Below are positions 1 through 11,008 of a stretch of 64,000 bases of DNA, piece after piece. The translations under genes and the position numbers were made by a program. The first letter of the stretch is position 1. Each line of letters starts with the position of its first letter. The stretch lies in assembly GCA_016584495.1 (NCBI GenBank), contig WAID01000015.1:1984501-2048500 (forward strand), given 5' to 3'. This stretch comes from Celoporthe dispersa (lineage: Eukaryota > Ascomycota > Sordariomycetes > Diaporthales > Cryphonectriaceae). The notes beneath the pieces are model-generated. The model ran no database searches and was not told the DNA's origin. It was given only the letters and a program-made list of their open reading frames with translations.

Positions 1-374
1 CACAGCAGCAAGTGGCGGCAGCGGCAGAAAGCACAAACTGGATGATGAGTGACGACGGATACGTCTTTCTAAATTCATATAACCTTGACGGGTCAGAAAG
101 GCAGCAGTCTCTCTTTTTTTTTTTTTTTTTTCCTCTTTCTCGTTTCGTCTATGTACATGCATTAGAACCCCATACTCTATCTTGCGGGTTCGATTGTGGG
201 GGAGAGAGAGAGAAAGAGAAAAAAAAGAGAGCGAGAGAGCCAGGGTCCGAGCCGGGGAGGGGAGCGATCAGAAGGTGCAGGCAGGGACAAAGAGAAGAAA
301 GAAGGCCGCGGGGCGAGGGAGGGAGGGAGGAGAAAGGGAGAGCATCCCGGGGGGGGAGGGGCGGTCCCGACTCC
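1..374. other. 3' flank of the aldolase gene
   Basis: No gene is supported here. The stretch holds a T-run at about 112-131 followed by purine-rich GA/GGGA sequence at about 198-360. It lies downstream of the minus-strand aldolase stop codon and probably includes its 3' untranslated region. Open frames here only translate simple repeats. Confidence 0.6.
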
Positions 375-1347
375 TCACAGCGACTTCTCGATGTCCATGG
401 CCTCCCTGATGCCGTCCTCGATGGCCTGGACCCTCACCTTCTCCAGCCTCCTCAGCGGCCTGCGGCCCCAGCCGCCGTAGCCAAAGTAGCTCTGGATGGC
501 CTGCTTGGTGCCGGGGACGGCGGCCTTGGTCAGGACCCAGTCGCACTTGCTGAGGACCTTCTGCAGGGCCTCGGCCTCGTCCCGCTTGCCCTCGGCGAAG
601 AGGGTCCACACGCGCACGCAGAGCTTGGGCATGACGTTGGCGCCGCCGGCGATGATGCCGCTGCCGCCGCTGACGAGGGTCTGGGTGGTGAAGTCGCAGA
701 TGCCGCCAAAGGCCATGTAGCCGCTGCCCTCGGACCAGGGGGGTCTTGGCGTCGGTGGCCAGGGCGACGCGGGTCAGCTTGCCGGTGTTGCCGCAGGTGA
801 ACTTGGTGCCGACGATGTTGGGGTGCCGGGCGAGCTTGATCAGCAGGTCCGAGTCCATGTCGATGCCGGCCACGGCGCCCGGGTAGTTGTACAGGATGAG
901 CGGGAGGGGCGACTCGTCGGCCACGGCGGTGAAGTAGCCGTAGACGGCCTCCTCGTCCATGAGGCCGCGGAAGTACGAGGGCGGGAGCAGGAGGACGTAG
1001 TCGCCGCCGGCGCTGGCCGACAGCCTGCACAGCTCGATGGTGCCCTTGACGGAGCCCTCGGTGGCGCCCACGACGATGGGCATGTCCCTGAAGCCGGCCT
1101 CGTCTAGGGCCTCGCGGGTCGCGGTCGTCACCGCGAGCTTCTCCTCGCGCGTGCAGTGTGCCGCCTCGCCGTTGGAGCCCATCACCACGAGGCCCGCCAG
1201 GCCGTCCCTCGCCAGCCTGGCCGCGTGCTTCTTGATGGTGGGGATGTCGAGCTCCTCGGTGTCCGGGTCGAAGAAGGTCATGGTCGGGGCGTAAATGCCG
1301 CAGGGCATCGCCCGGCGGGGGGCCGCGTGTCCGTTGGGGACAGCCAT
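375..1347 (-). CDS. LGA1: 2-keto-3-deoxy-L-galactonate aldolase (DapA/DHDPS family), frame broken once
   Basis: Class I aldolase of the dihydrodipicolinate synthase/N-acetylneuraminate lyase family. Closest in my memory to fungal L-threo-3-deoxy-hexulosonate aldolase (Trichoderma LGA1, Aspergillus GaaC), which cleaves 2-keto-3-deoxy-L-galactonate to pyruvate and L-glyceraldehyde in D-galacturonate (pectin) catabolism. The opening MAVPNGHAAPRRAMPCGIYA leads into a full TIM-barrel sequence: the GSNGE pyruvate-binding loop at residues 57-61, YNYPG with the catalytic Tyr near 153, and GTKF with the Schiff-base Lys near 182. Single exon, about 323 aa, the usual family length. Reading is interrupted in the G6 run at 738-743: dropping one base joins the N-terminal half to the C-terminal half, which runs from MAFGGICDF to MDIEKSL. 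The family call is strong; the exact substrate is inferred from similarity. Confidence 0.88.
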
Positions 1348-2665
1348 AGCTGGTAAGGTCTGTGTGTGGAGGAGAGAGAGAGAGAGAGGGGACGGGAAGG
1401 TGTTTGATGCTTTGGAGGAGAGGTTGCTGGGAGGGCCGGAGGAGCAGGAAGGAGGAGGAGGATAGTGGGGAGGGATAAAAAAATAAAAGGGAAGCGAGGG
1501 TATCTCGGGGGAGGGAGGAGAGTTTTGGGAAGACGATGGAGAGAAAAACCTAGAGACGACAAGCCTTGTTATATATGTGCCCAGGGGGTGCTTCCGGGTT
1601 CTCTTGTCCTCGACACGGGCACGGGCACGTTAGACGTCTTTTCCATGAGCTAATAATTTGCCGGGCCGGTAGCGGGGACAGTAAGGAAGTTTGAGGTCCC
1701 ATTTGGAGTGGGTGGTCGTAAGGACATTGGCCCGAGAGCAGGGAGCGAGCCACATCAGGCTACCACACGTGCCACGCTGGTGGTGGTCCTCCGACTACCA
1801 CCACTGCTACTGCTCACTAGAGCCCGGACGAAAAGAGAGAGAGAGAGAGACAGACAGAGAGAGGAAAGGATTTTGATCACGAGCGGTGGTAAACAGGGAT
1901 GAGAGAAGGCCGTGGAAGGATCTGAGGAAGACGACGGGTCCTGAGGCCCAAGGGCGCGCGTGGGGTGTCGCACCTCCAGGCCCTCGCCCCGGAGCAAAAC
2001 GGGACCGTCTCCCTGAGCTCAAGAGCAAGCCGATGTCATCCCTCTCTGCAGGGCAACACACAGCTTGACCCTCCTGGTCCTCGGGGAGGCGAGGAGACGA
2101 GGAGGGGAGGACATATCGGCGACGATTACTCGATCAAGACCGGGCCTGGTTGCCTGGGTTTGGCTGAATCTTGTTTTTTTTTTTGTTTTTTTTTCTGCAG
2201 AGAAATAGAGAGAGGCCGGAGCCAGTAGCCGGGATCTGATGGCAGACGTCAGGAAGAGAGAGAGGGAGAGAGAGAGAGAGAGGCCAGGGGGATCCGGTGA
2301 CCCGGTTGCTGCAGGAGAGAGAGATAGGTTCGGGCTGCACGACAGGTGGAAGACGACATGTCTGCCATGCATGGTTGTACGGTTGTACCGCTGGAAACAT
2401 GCCATTTGAGGTACCAGGGCGATCGGCGAGGGGGTCATGAGACGTCCGGGCAGCCGTTCCAGGTGGGAAAAGCCGTCCGTCAGCCTCTCAGCGCCACCCC
2501 TCCTCGATTCGGATGTCAAGATCTATCGTTGGCACCTCCCTAGCAGGAGAGAGAGGGGTGTGTGTGTATGTGTGTGTGTGTGCTTATGTGCCCCTCATTG
2601 GACTCCCCAGGGGTGTTGAGGCTGACATGTCAGACGTTCTCCCCCCTCCCGCTCGGGCTCAGAAG

Positions 2666-2674
2666 AGAGAGAGA

Positions 2675-2721
<47 letters not shown>

Positions 2722-2741
2722 TGTGTGTGTGTGTGTGTGTG
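2666..2741. repeat. Compound (GA)n(GT)n microsatellite
   Basis: A purine GA tract with a few AGAA interruptions runs to about 2719. It switches directly to an uninterrupted GT tract to about 2741. A similar GA-to-GT junction recurs at 30681-30723. Confidence 0.9.
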
Positions 2742-3146
2742 AGGCCTTCTGATCTGCTGATGTCTGCGCTGTCATGTCCTGAGGCCGTCTCCAGGCCCCG
2801 CGTCCAGGCGGGGGAGGGCCCCAGGGATCCATGCTCTCCGAGCATGAGACAGACGGCAAAAAGGCGGGACCTCGAGCAGGGTTCCAAGGACGGGAGAGGC
2901 AGGCGGTGGTCTGTGTATCTGTTGGCGATCATGTTGAGGACTGGGTTTCTTGGCCAGACCACAGGAAAAGACAAAAGACCAAAACCGAAACCAAAACCAC
3001 AAACCCAAAAAAAGACTTTGATGATGGCGGAGGCACTGTATGACGGGCATCATTTCTCCGCCCGTGTGACTTCGGGTAGTCTCGCGATGGCCTCGCGATA
3101 TGGCCATCTCGACTGCCGTGGCCCCCGTTGGACGAGTGAGAGTGGA

Positions 3147-3190
3147 CACACACACACACACACACACTCACACTCACACACACTCACACG
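3147..3190. repeat. (CA)n microsatellite
   Basis: A dinucleotide CA tract with a few CT interruptions in the divergent intergenic region. Confidence 0.85.
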
Positions 3191-3255
3191 AGGTTCTTTG
3201 TGATTCACGAAAGTCGAGGGGGGTCGTCAGGGAGGAGACGTTGGGTGGACGGAAG

Positions 3256-3282
3256 ATTGGCGGGGATGATTTTCCCACCAAT
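3256..3282. promoter_or_regulatory. Inverted pair of CCNCCAAT sites (GARE-like)
   Basis: Positions 3256-3263 read ATTGGCGG, which is CCGCCAAT on the minus strand. Positions 3275-3282 read CCACCAAT on the plus strand. Both match CCNCCAAT, reported as the galacturonic-acid responsive element bound by GaaR in Aspergillus and Botrytis. They are inverted, 11 bp apart, and lie between the aldolase and oxidoreductase genes. The core also contains a generic CCAAT box for the HAP complex, so the function is an inference. Confidence 0.4.
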
Positions 3283-4641
3283 CAGAAACCATCGAAATAA
3301 AAAAAGACCAAAAATGTCATGTCAAGAGAGGTGAGTCTCGGCCGAGTCAGCTGCAGACCCTTTTTTTTCTTCTTTCTTTCTTGTCCGTCCCTTCTCTCGT
3401 GTGTTGAATTTAGCCGGCATGTGCTGCTTGTCCTGGTGTGGTGGTGGCGGTGGTGGTCTGGCCTGACGATTGTGACAATTCAAGCGAAAATCACTGCCAT
3501 CTGCATGCTGTCGAAGCATCCGACGGGAAATGTTGTTTTTCCCCTGCGCCAGCGCACAAAGGCAAGGAGAAAGAGGAGGAGGGGGGAGGGGGAAAATAAT
3601 AATACCCCGGTCCGCACTTCAGCCTGGAAGGTGCAGGCCATGTCCATGCCTCCTTCTCTTCTTCTCGCGGGGCAGTGAGACGTGGGGGCGGGGCATCCTA
3701 GGGCCAGGCCAGGCCAGGGAGGGTGCCCCACCCTCTCCTCTGCTCTTGCCCTCAGCATCGTGACATCGACCTGGCCAACACTGGACCTGTCTTGGTAGTT
3801 ATTTCCCTCCGTCTTTCCTCTCGGTGCCGCCTGAGGGAGCAGGAATACCGTAGACACGGAGGGGAGCAGAGTCTCCAGCCAGGCCAACCATACCTGTGAC
3901 TCCTGAAATGGTAATGTCAAAACAACGAGTTTACGTCCCGAGAGGGAGGACGCGCGAGCTCAGGCTGGCGTCATGTCACCGTGCCTCCTGGTGGATCTGA
4001 ACCAGACCGGGGAGCGAGGAACAGGGTCCGGTCCTCGGCAGCATTTCTTCCAGGGGCGACTGTGCAGCACAGGACGGTGTATTGTTCTCGCTGTCGCCCT
4101 CCCCCCTTTGGAGAGATCATGAGGTTGCTTGGCTGATATTTATGAGTCGTGACCAGATGATGACCTGACTCGGGCTGCAGTGAGCTTCTTCATCATCGCC
4201 TGGCTGTCGTGTGCTGTCCTCTGAGGACGAGAGAGATGGAGAGAGAGAGAGAGAGAGAGCATATTCAAAACAGGACGTACATAGTACGTGTTACTTGGTC
4301 CGCGGGCATACCATAGTAGACGCACGAACGAACGAGCCAGGCTGGGGAACCCCTGCTCTCCACTTGGCTGTTTGGCCCTGGCGAATAGCTCCAATCCCAA
4401 CTGCCCCTCCATTTCTCTCCCCCACCCCCTCCCTCACCAATTTCTCCGATGTCGACCTACATAGGGTGAGCTGTGAGCAGTTCGGCCTTCCGCAGCACCT
4501 GTCACCGTCGCATGCCACCAGCTTCACTCACCTCTGATCTCTCTCTCTCTCGCCTTTGCTCCTGTCCACCCGGGTGAGCGAAGTCATAACATCACGGTAC
4601 ACATCTGAGAAGGAAGAGGAAGAGGAAGAAAAAAAGAGACT

Positions 4642-6238
4642 ATGGAGCCTCTCAATGTGTTGATGGTGAGTGTTCCCAATACCTATTCTACAAGAACAGA
4701 ACAGAGCAGTCTTTTCGCTCTAACATGCCCTGCTTGGAACACAGGTTGGTACCGGTGAGTACACCACCGGCTTTGTTGGTGGTGGTGCCTCCGGGTCGGA
4801 CAAGAAGGTCGGAGTCGTCGGCCTGTCCCTCTTCGACATGCGCAGGCGAGGCAAGGTCGGCAAGCTGGGCATGGTCGGCGTCAACGGCAAGAAATTCCCA
4901 GCTATCCGTAAGTCCTCCTGCCGAACGGCACCCTCTCGCCTGAGAAAAGAGAGAGAGAGAGAGAAAAGAGAGGCGTCTGACCTGCTGACGCGCGCATATC
5001 CTCCTCCCAGGCGAGCATCTCCACAGGAACATCACCCAGGCCTACAACAACCTGGACACCTCGTTCGACTCGTACCCGGACAACGAGTCCGTCGACCCAG
5101 AGTCCTACAAGAAGGCCATCGACGCGCTCCACAAGGGTGACGCCATCACCATCTTCACCCCGGACCCCACGCACTACCCCATCGCCCTGTACGCCATCGA
5201 GCGTGGCATACACGTGCTCATCACCAAGCCCGCGGTCAAGCTCCTGGCCGACCACCTCCGCCTCATCGAGGCCGCCGAGAAGCACGGCGTCTACGTCTAC
5301 ATCGAGCACCACAAGCGCTACGACCCGGCCTACTCCGACGCCCGCTTCCGCGCCCAGAAGCTCGGCGACTTCAACTACTTCTACAGCTACATGAGCCAGC
5401 CCAAGTCCCAGCTCGAGACCTTCAAGTCATGGGCCGGCGTCGACTCCGACATCAGCTACTACCTCAACTCCCACCACATCGACGTCTGCGAGTCCATGGT
5501 CACCCAGCTCGGCTACGTCCCCGTCAAGGTCTCCGCCTCCGCCTCCAAGGGCGTCGCCACGAGCCTCGGCTGCAACGAAAAGACCGAGGACACCATCTCC
5601 CTCCTCGTCCACTGGGCGCGGCCCGACGAGCCCGGCAAGCACGCCACCGGCGTCTACACCGCCTCCTGGACCGCCCCGCAAAAGGCCGGCGTCCACTCCA
5701 ACCAGTACTTCCACTACCTCGCCGCCAACGGCGAGATCCGCATCGACCAGGCCAAGCGCGGCTATGATGTCGCCGACGACGCCGCCGGCCAGCTCATGTG
5801 GTACAACCCCTTCTACATGCGCTACGCCCCGGACGAGGACGGCAACTTTAACGGCCAGACGGGATACGGGTGAGTTTTGGTGTCAAGTCCCAGCTGTTTC
5901 TCTCCTCTCCCTGCCCCCCCCCCCCTTCTCTCTCTCACACACACACACATACACACATATATTTAAATTCAAAATGTATTTAAAAAGATTATGTATGCTG
6001 ACCCCTCCCCCCCTTTTTTCCCTTCTCTTCCAGATACGTCTCGCTGGAGAAGTTTGTGGATGGCTGCCGGGCAGTCAACTCCAAGTCGTTAACGACCAAG
6101 GACCTGGATGGCAAGGGTCTTCCTACGCTGAGGAATACTATCGCCACGACGGCCATCCTGGAGGCAGGCAGGAGAAGTATCGACGAGAACCGCGAGGTGA
6201 TCATCGAGTCCAAGAACGGCCAGTGGAAGCTGGTCTAG
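4642..6238 (+). CDS. Gfo/Idh/MocA-family NAD(P)-dependent oxidoreductase
   Basis: Four exons: 4642-4665, 4745-4907, 5011-5869 and 6034-6238, with GTGAGT or GTAAGT donors; 416 aa and no frame break. The first exon codes only eight residues, and the Rossmann glycine motif VGTGEYTTG follows immediately in exon 2. The Gfo/Idh/MocA signature is clear: an ITKPAVK segment (the EKP-like lysine of this family) near residue 130, then EHHKRYDPAYSDA, and a C-terminal barrel-type domain through SYYLNSHHIDVCESM. It should be a cytosolic sugar or polyol dehydrogenase or reductase; the substrate cannot be read from sequence. It is divergent to the uronate-pathway aldolase homologue, which suggests co-regulation in sugar-acid metabolism. 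That link is inference, since this family is not part of the characterised D-galacturonate pathway. Intron 3 (5870-6033) contains a CA microsatellite and poly-pyrimidine. Confidence 0.9.
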
Positions 6239-6574
6239 GCAGGCTTGAGATAGGGAGAAGGTGGGAGGGGCGAGGTTTCAGACAAGATTGTATATACATA
6301 AAAACAATGAGAAAAAAGGACACAAGTTGTTGTAGTCCCACGATACGCTCTGTCCCAAGGGACTTCTAACTCTACTACCTCTCATCCGGGCACCGTCGAA
6401 AGAGTGAGCAGACAGGTAATGAGGGAGGAGCCCAGCGGCAGAAGACAACATAGGCCTGTGGTCCCAGGAGACGTCCCGTCACTCGGAAGGCTTCGTGAGG
6501 ACTGCTACCATGTCAAGTACAAGTGACAATGTGTTCCGGCCTAAACAGCTCGACAGCAGATTCGTCGACAACAA

Positions 6575-6608
<34 letters not shown>

Positions 6609-6747
6609 GCCTGCCGACCACACGTTATATGATTGCTCTTTCTCTCTTCCTTGTTTCATATATACAACAAGTCCGTCCTCCTAATAAATATATGCAGAGA
6701 AAGTAATCTCCCCTCCCTCTCCTTCAGCGCCGCAGCACCTGCCCCTG
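6239..6747. other. Convergent intergenic region with (AT)13
   Basis: Shared 3' flank of the oxidoreductase and the GH45 gene. An uninterrupted AT tract lies at about 6583-6608. Nothing else is recognised. Confidence 0.7.
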
Positions 6748-7451
6748 CTACGAGGCATCGGCATAGCAGACACACTCCTCCCAGTCCGTCGTGGCCTCGC
6801 TCGGGCACGTCACCGACTCAAAGGTGACGATAGGGTTATCCCCATGACCTCCCCCCAGCGCCGACGAGCTGGCCATGACGTCAAAGTGGTACTCATACCC
6901 GTAGTCATTGGTGCCGCCCACGACGGGGCACCACTCGGCATTTCCCGCGTTCGGGCACAGGTTCGTCACCATGACCACGATGCTCTCGCCCGCCGCGCCG
7001 CCGGTGCCCTGCCCGCTGGGGGCCACGCCCGTCGAGGTCAGGTTGTAGCAGAGCCCGCACCCTGCGCCGCACCACGTCGCGTCCGACGTGTCGAAGAGGG
7101 CCTGGGAGCCGGCCGCCGTGTATACGCCTGTGGCGATGCCTGTCTGCCAGCTGAAGAGGCCGCTGGTAGTGCCGCAGCCGCAGGCGCCCTCCCTGGCCGT
7201 CGTAGTAGCGCTGGAGATTCTGGTTAGCAGGGTGTCTTGTTGCTCTGGCTGGGCGAGTAGGTAGAGGTGGCGGTGTGAGGTGAAGGTAGGAAGGCACATT
7301 TTGAGGTACGCAATGTCAGGGGGTGGTTGCGAAGGGACCCGTGGGAGAGCGTGTATGGGGGAGAGGTAGAGCTCACAGTGGTAGTGGCCTGGCCGCTGAG
7401 GGCAGCGGCAACCGCAGCAGCACCCAGAGTGATGATGGCGGAGGTCTTCAT
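6748..7451 (-). CDS. GH45 endoglucanase (Cel45A-like), no CBM, frame broken once
   Basis: Secreted endo-beta-1,4-glucanase closely resembling Trichoderma Cel45A (EG V). Two exons: 7451-7377 codes the signal peptide (MKTSAIITLGAAAVAAALSG) and ends in ATTT; the intron 7376-7211 has a GTGAGC donor and CCAG acceptor; exon 2 is 7210-6748. Exon 2 opens with RYYDGQ, then EGACGCG, VYTAAGSQALFD, WCGAGCGLCY, VMVTNLCPNAGNAEWCPVVGG and YHFDVMA. The Asp of YHFDVMA is the position of the family's general acid. RYYDGQ and EGACGCG lie in different frames; one extra C in the run 7191-7193 explains it. Corrected length is about 178 aa, the catalytic domain alone: it stops after CVCYADAS and lacks the linker and CBM1 of the Trichoderma enzyme. 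It acts outside the cell in plant cell-wall breakdown. Confidence 0.88.
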
Positions 7452-10256
7452 GTTGACGAAGGGGGTGGATAGCAACAATACAAGAAGGGTCTCAAGGCTG
7501 GGGCGTCAAATCTCGGAGAGGATGGTTGCTTGCAGCTGGAGCCAGGGAACAGAATCTTCGCTGAACCTCAGGAGACACGCCCTCTTTTATATCAACCAGC
7601 TCCACAGGACTCCTTGGATCCCCCTGCAGGAGCCGACTTCCATTCCACCCACCCAGCGACGACATCGTCCTCTCACCTGACCGCACGCGAAGGTCGGTTG
7701 ATCCCTCCCCCGGGCCCCCCTCCCCAATAAGCGCGCCACAGCACGGATCTAAGGGGGTGAACATTCCTTTCTGTCCAAGATTGTTGACGATGGAGACAGG
7801 GGGCTCAAGAACCCTGCAAGCAGGAAAAGCCACACGCCACTGAGAGGATCTCCACGACCGAGAGAAGAAAGAAAGGAGATAGAGAAAAGGAGGGTCATCC
7901 TCAGTTGACTGGGGATCCTATCCCTTGACGTGGTCATCTCCGTATGGCGGTCTTGCCGTCATTCCCGCTGTCACAAAAGACAGACGCGTAGTGGGGGGGA
8001 GTGGTCAGGTTGAGCCCAGTGTGACGCTTGGGGCAGGAAGAGGGGTGGAAGATGAGCATCCGAAAGATGAATCGGGCGGGAGAGGATGATGGGTTGTAGC
8101 CGACTAGCCGTGTAAGCCTCCCAGTTCAAGATGCTTGCGCGTTCAATCGTCACCTTTAGAGTGGCGGGGACGTGGGAGGAGGGAAAGAAGTAAAAGAAGT
8201 AAACATCAAAAGAAATGTCCGTTCTGGAATAGATGGTGAAACGAAACATGCTATCACCCTAGTCAGCCCCTGAGATGAATTACCACATCGCATGTTAGGC
8301 ATGTCGGTACTTGAATCCCCCCTGTCAAGCTTGACATGACTAGGCACACCGATCGATCTAGAAACCCGGGAAACGTACTATATGAATCCTTCCTGGCCCT
8401 GTGGCTCGTTACCAGCTCCTCGGAATAATCTTCATTTCAGCCACAATATGTATAAACGAAAGCTTGTCCTGGCTCTTGCTCATGGCCAGCGAATGGTAGG
8501 CGGCACAATGACGTGTGAACATCAAAGACGCTTGGGGGGGAACTTGAAAGAGGGAAGGACAAGAAAAAAGAAGAAAAGAGAAGAAAAAGAGAGAGAGAGA
8601 GAGAGAGAGATCGAGTTGTGAGCAGTCACGGCACTGTTGTCTCCACCCCTTGGCTCTCCATACACCCAGGGCGAGCTCGTCCTCACATACCTCCCCCTTC
8701 CCAGCTCCCGTTTCTGTTATTTTGAATCAGACACTGCCGCTCTCCGGGTGGACGACCAGATGGCCGGTATGATATGCACCTGCGCCTGCGACAGGGCGCC
8801 ACGTTCGGTCCACGGCCCTTATCTCCCATACTTCAGGTCCCGGGCGCCAGAGTTCACCTCGTCAGGACAGCGCCGGTGATCGTATGACTGATTCCCAAAG
8901 CAGAACATGTCCTGGCGGCGGCGCCGCGCAGAGTCCAGCATGGTAAGCGTGTTGCCATCAAACCCAGAAGTCGGTTCGGCTAAATTACTACGCACCGTCG
9001 CCGGCACGCTCCCGCGAGACATGTGCATCCTGCCCACTCCCGACCGCTGTGATGCCCGCAGGAGCGACAACCCGGTCAGGCATGATGGCACCCGTGATTC
9101 CTCTCTGCGCGGTACGCTGTGAGACAAGCTTAGCAAGTAACTGAATCGCCGCAGGGCCGACTTGTTCGCGAGTCCGATAGGCGTCACCCCTCCCTCGCAG
9201 CCAGGCTGTGGGCTGCGCCAGATCTTGATGTCCCCTGCGCATGGCAAGAATCGTGCGGCACGCCTCACATCTTTCGTCTCGGCGCTAGACGGCTGGCTTG
9301 ATCCATCGCGAGGCGGAGGTATCACGAGCCGCGGACAGGGGCTGACAGCCTCATCGGTCCTGAGCCTGTCGCTACCAAAAGAAGGGAGGTACCACGCACT
9401 TGACTCTGTCGCCGAGTAGATCCCGAGATGGGTCGGAAGTATGGCACGGAATGGGCATTGTGGCCTTGTCCACAGCGCCACGAGCGGCTTGTCGATAACA
9501 AGAGACCGGTTCCCCATCGAGCAGAGTCTAAGATCGCCGAGGATGGCTACCATTCCGGGTGAGCACAGCGCCGCTTATATCATGGGATCGAGAGCTCAAG
9601 GGTGTGGCCGCCGCGTCGAGATCTGGAGAGGCTTCGCTGCGTCACCTGGGTTGTAAGCTCTTGCGCGAGCCGGGCATGCGGGCAGCGGCTTCTTCCAAGG
9701 TTGCTGACGTCGCCTCTGAACCTGACAGAGCGTGGGCGTGGAGCTTCGCATGACTCTGCCCTTTGCGTCTCGTCGCGGGAAATGGTTCGTCTCAACAGAT
9801 GGGATGGGAAATGCATGTCTCTTGACGAAATACTTCTGCTCCCGTTGGGAACCACAAAGACGAAAGAGTCCTCAAGCAAGTCTAAGAGACGGATGGATGC
9901 GTCGCCCTGGGCCAGATTGGTCTGTTTCTCCCATCAGGCATCAAGTAGACCCCGTAATCTCACCAATCAACAGAGCAAGACGATCGTCGCACCCAAGTAG
10001 CGGTGGCTGAGACGGAGGAAGACGATGCCATTTTCCGGTGACATGTTTTGCTTGTAGCCTCGTCTTGGTCGAGGAGGGGAGTGAAGGTTGCTGACTAAGT
10101 AAGCCGTTGGTTGTACCAGCGATAAGAAGGTCTTATCTTTCAAATTTCCTGAGCCGACTCGACGTGACTTTTACTTCCCTCAGTCACCACTAGAAAACCT
10201 CAAACGCCAATCTTGACGACCAATTCGGCATTTCTCTCCTCACAACCACAGCCAAG
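7452..10256. other. 2.8-kb intergenic region between GH45 and NOP16
   Basis: It carries the promoters of two divergent genes. It contains a GA repeat at about 8588-8610 and otherwise unremarkable mixed sequence. A 244-codon minus-strand frame at 8819-9553 shows no domain, signal or splice context and is not called. Confidence 0.55.
7585..7591 (-). promoter_or_regulatory. Candidate TATA box of the GH45 gene
   Basis: On the minus strand this reads TATAAAA, about 135 bp upstream of the GH45 start codon. The position fits a core promoter of an inducible secreted-enzyme gene. No transcript evidence is available. Confidence 0.4.
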
Positions 10257-11008
10257 ATGGGCCGGGACCTCCAAAAGCGCAAGCGTCGGTCTTCAAGGCC
10301 GACCATACGACAGTCCAACCAGCCCAAGAAGCCCCTCAACCCAATGGGCAACGGCCTGATCGCCAGGAACTGGTTCGTCCTCCCCGCGCGCGCCTTTCCA
10401 CCCTTATCATCCTGTGGGCAAAAATGCCTGGCGGCTGACCCTGTTTACCCCTCCCTCGCACAGGAACAAGAATGAAACCCTCTCCCAGAACTACCGCCGC
10501 CTCGGCCTCACCGCGAAGCTGGGAAAAGCCACCGGAGGCATCGAGCAGCACCCATCCTCCACCAGGCCCACCGCCCGCACCCAAGACCCCCTCGCCGTGA
10601 CGCCCGCGGACGGGATGCGCACGGCGATCCAGTCTGTCAAGGTCGAGCGGGATGCGGAGGGCAATATCGTGCGGGTGCTGCGCAGGGACAACTCCGCTGA
10701 ACGACCCCCTCAACCACCTGGAGTCGGGCTCGGAAGACGAACAAGATCCTGCTGCCTCCAGCAAGAACACCACGGGCAGCGACGAGGACAGGGAGGCCAG
10801 GGTCGTCGACCTGCTTGAGCAGCAGGCCAACGTGCCGACCGAGAAACATATCCGCCACCAGTCTGCGCGCGAGAGGGAGTGGATCGAGAGGCTGATGGCG
10901 AGGCACGGCGACGACACGGCTGCCATGGCGCGGGATGCCAGGTTGAATCCCATGCAGCAGACCGCGGCGGAGATCAAGAGGAAGATCAAGACCTACAAGG
11001 GACAGTGA
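10257..11008 (+). CDS. NOP16: Nucleolar protein 16 (ribosome biogenesis), frame broken once
   Basis: Nucleolar factor of 60S ribosomal subunit assembly. Exon 1 is 10257-10372, beginning MGRDLQKRKRRSSRP (a basic nucleolar-type N-terminus) and ending NPMGNGLIARNW. The intron 10373-10463 uses an unusual GTTCGT donor and CACAG acceptor. Exon 2 starts NKNETLSQNYRRLGLTAKLG, the family hallmark. The C-terminus has the conserved ESGSEDEQ acidic patch, REREWIERLMARHGDDTAAMARD and LNPMQQTAAEIKRKI, matching yeast Nop16 in order. After VRVLRRDN the frame is lost; one extra base at about 10693 restores PLNDPLNHL. Corrected length is about 219 aa, near the family norm. Confidence 0.92.

Larger units (their letters stand above)
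1348..4641. other. Divergent intergenic region, microsatellite-rich
   Basis: This 3.3-kb region separates two head-to-head genes, so it carries both promoters. It contains GA repeats (about 1371-1389, 1835-1863, 2253-2282, 4233-4258), a compound GA/GT repeat (2666-2741), a CA repeat (3147-3190) and pyrimidine tracts. Open frames in it are translations of these repeats; none shows a protein family. Paired CCNCCAAT sites at 3256-3282 are listed separately. Confidence 0.7.

Noticed and set aside
8819..9553. 244-codon minus-strand frame in an intergenic region
   Set aside because: No recognisable domain, signal or coding-like character. Frames of this length arise by chance in GC-rich DNA. I would accept it only with transcript support.
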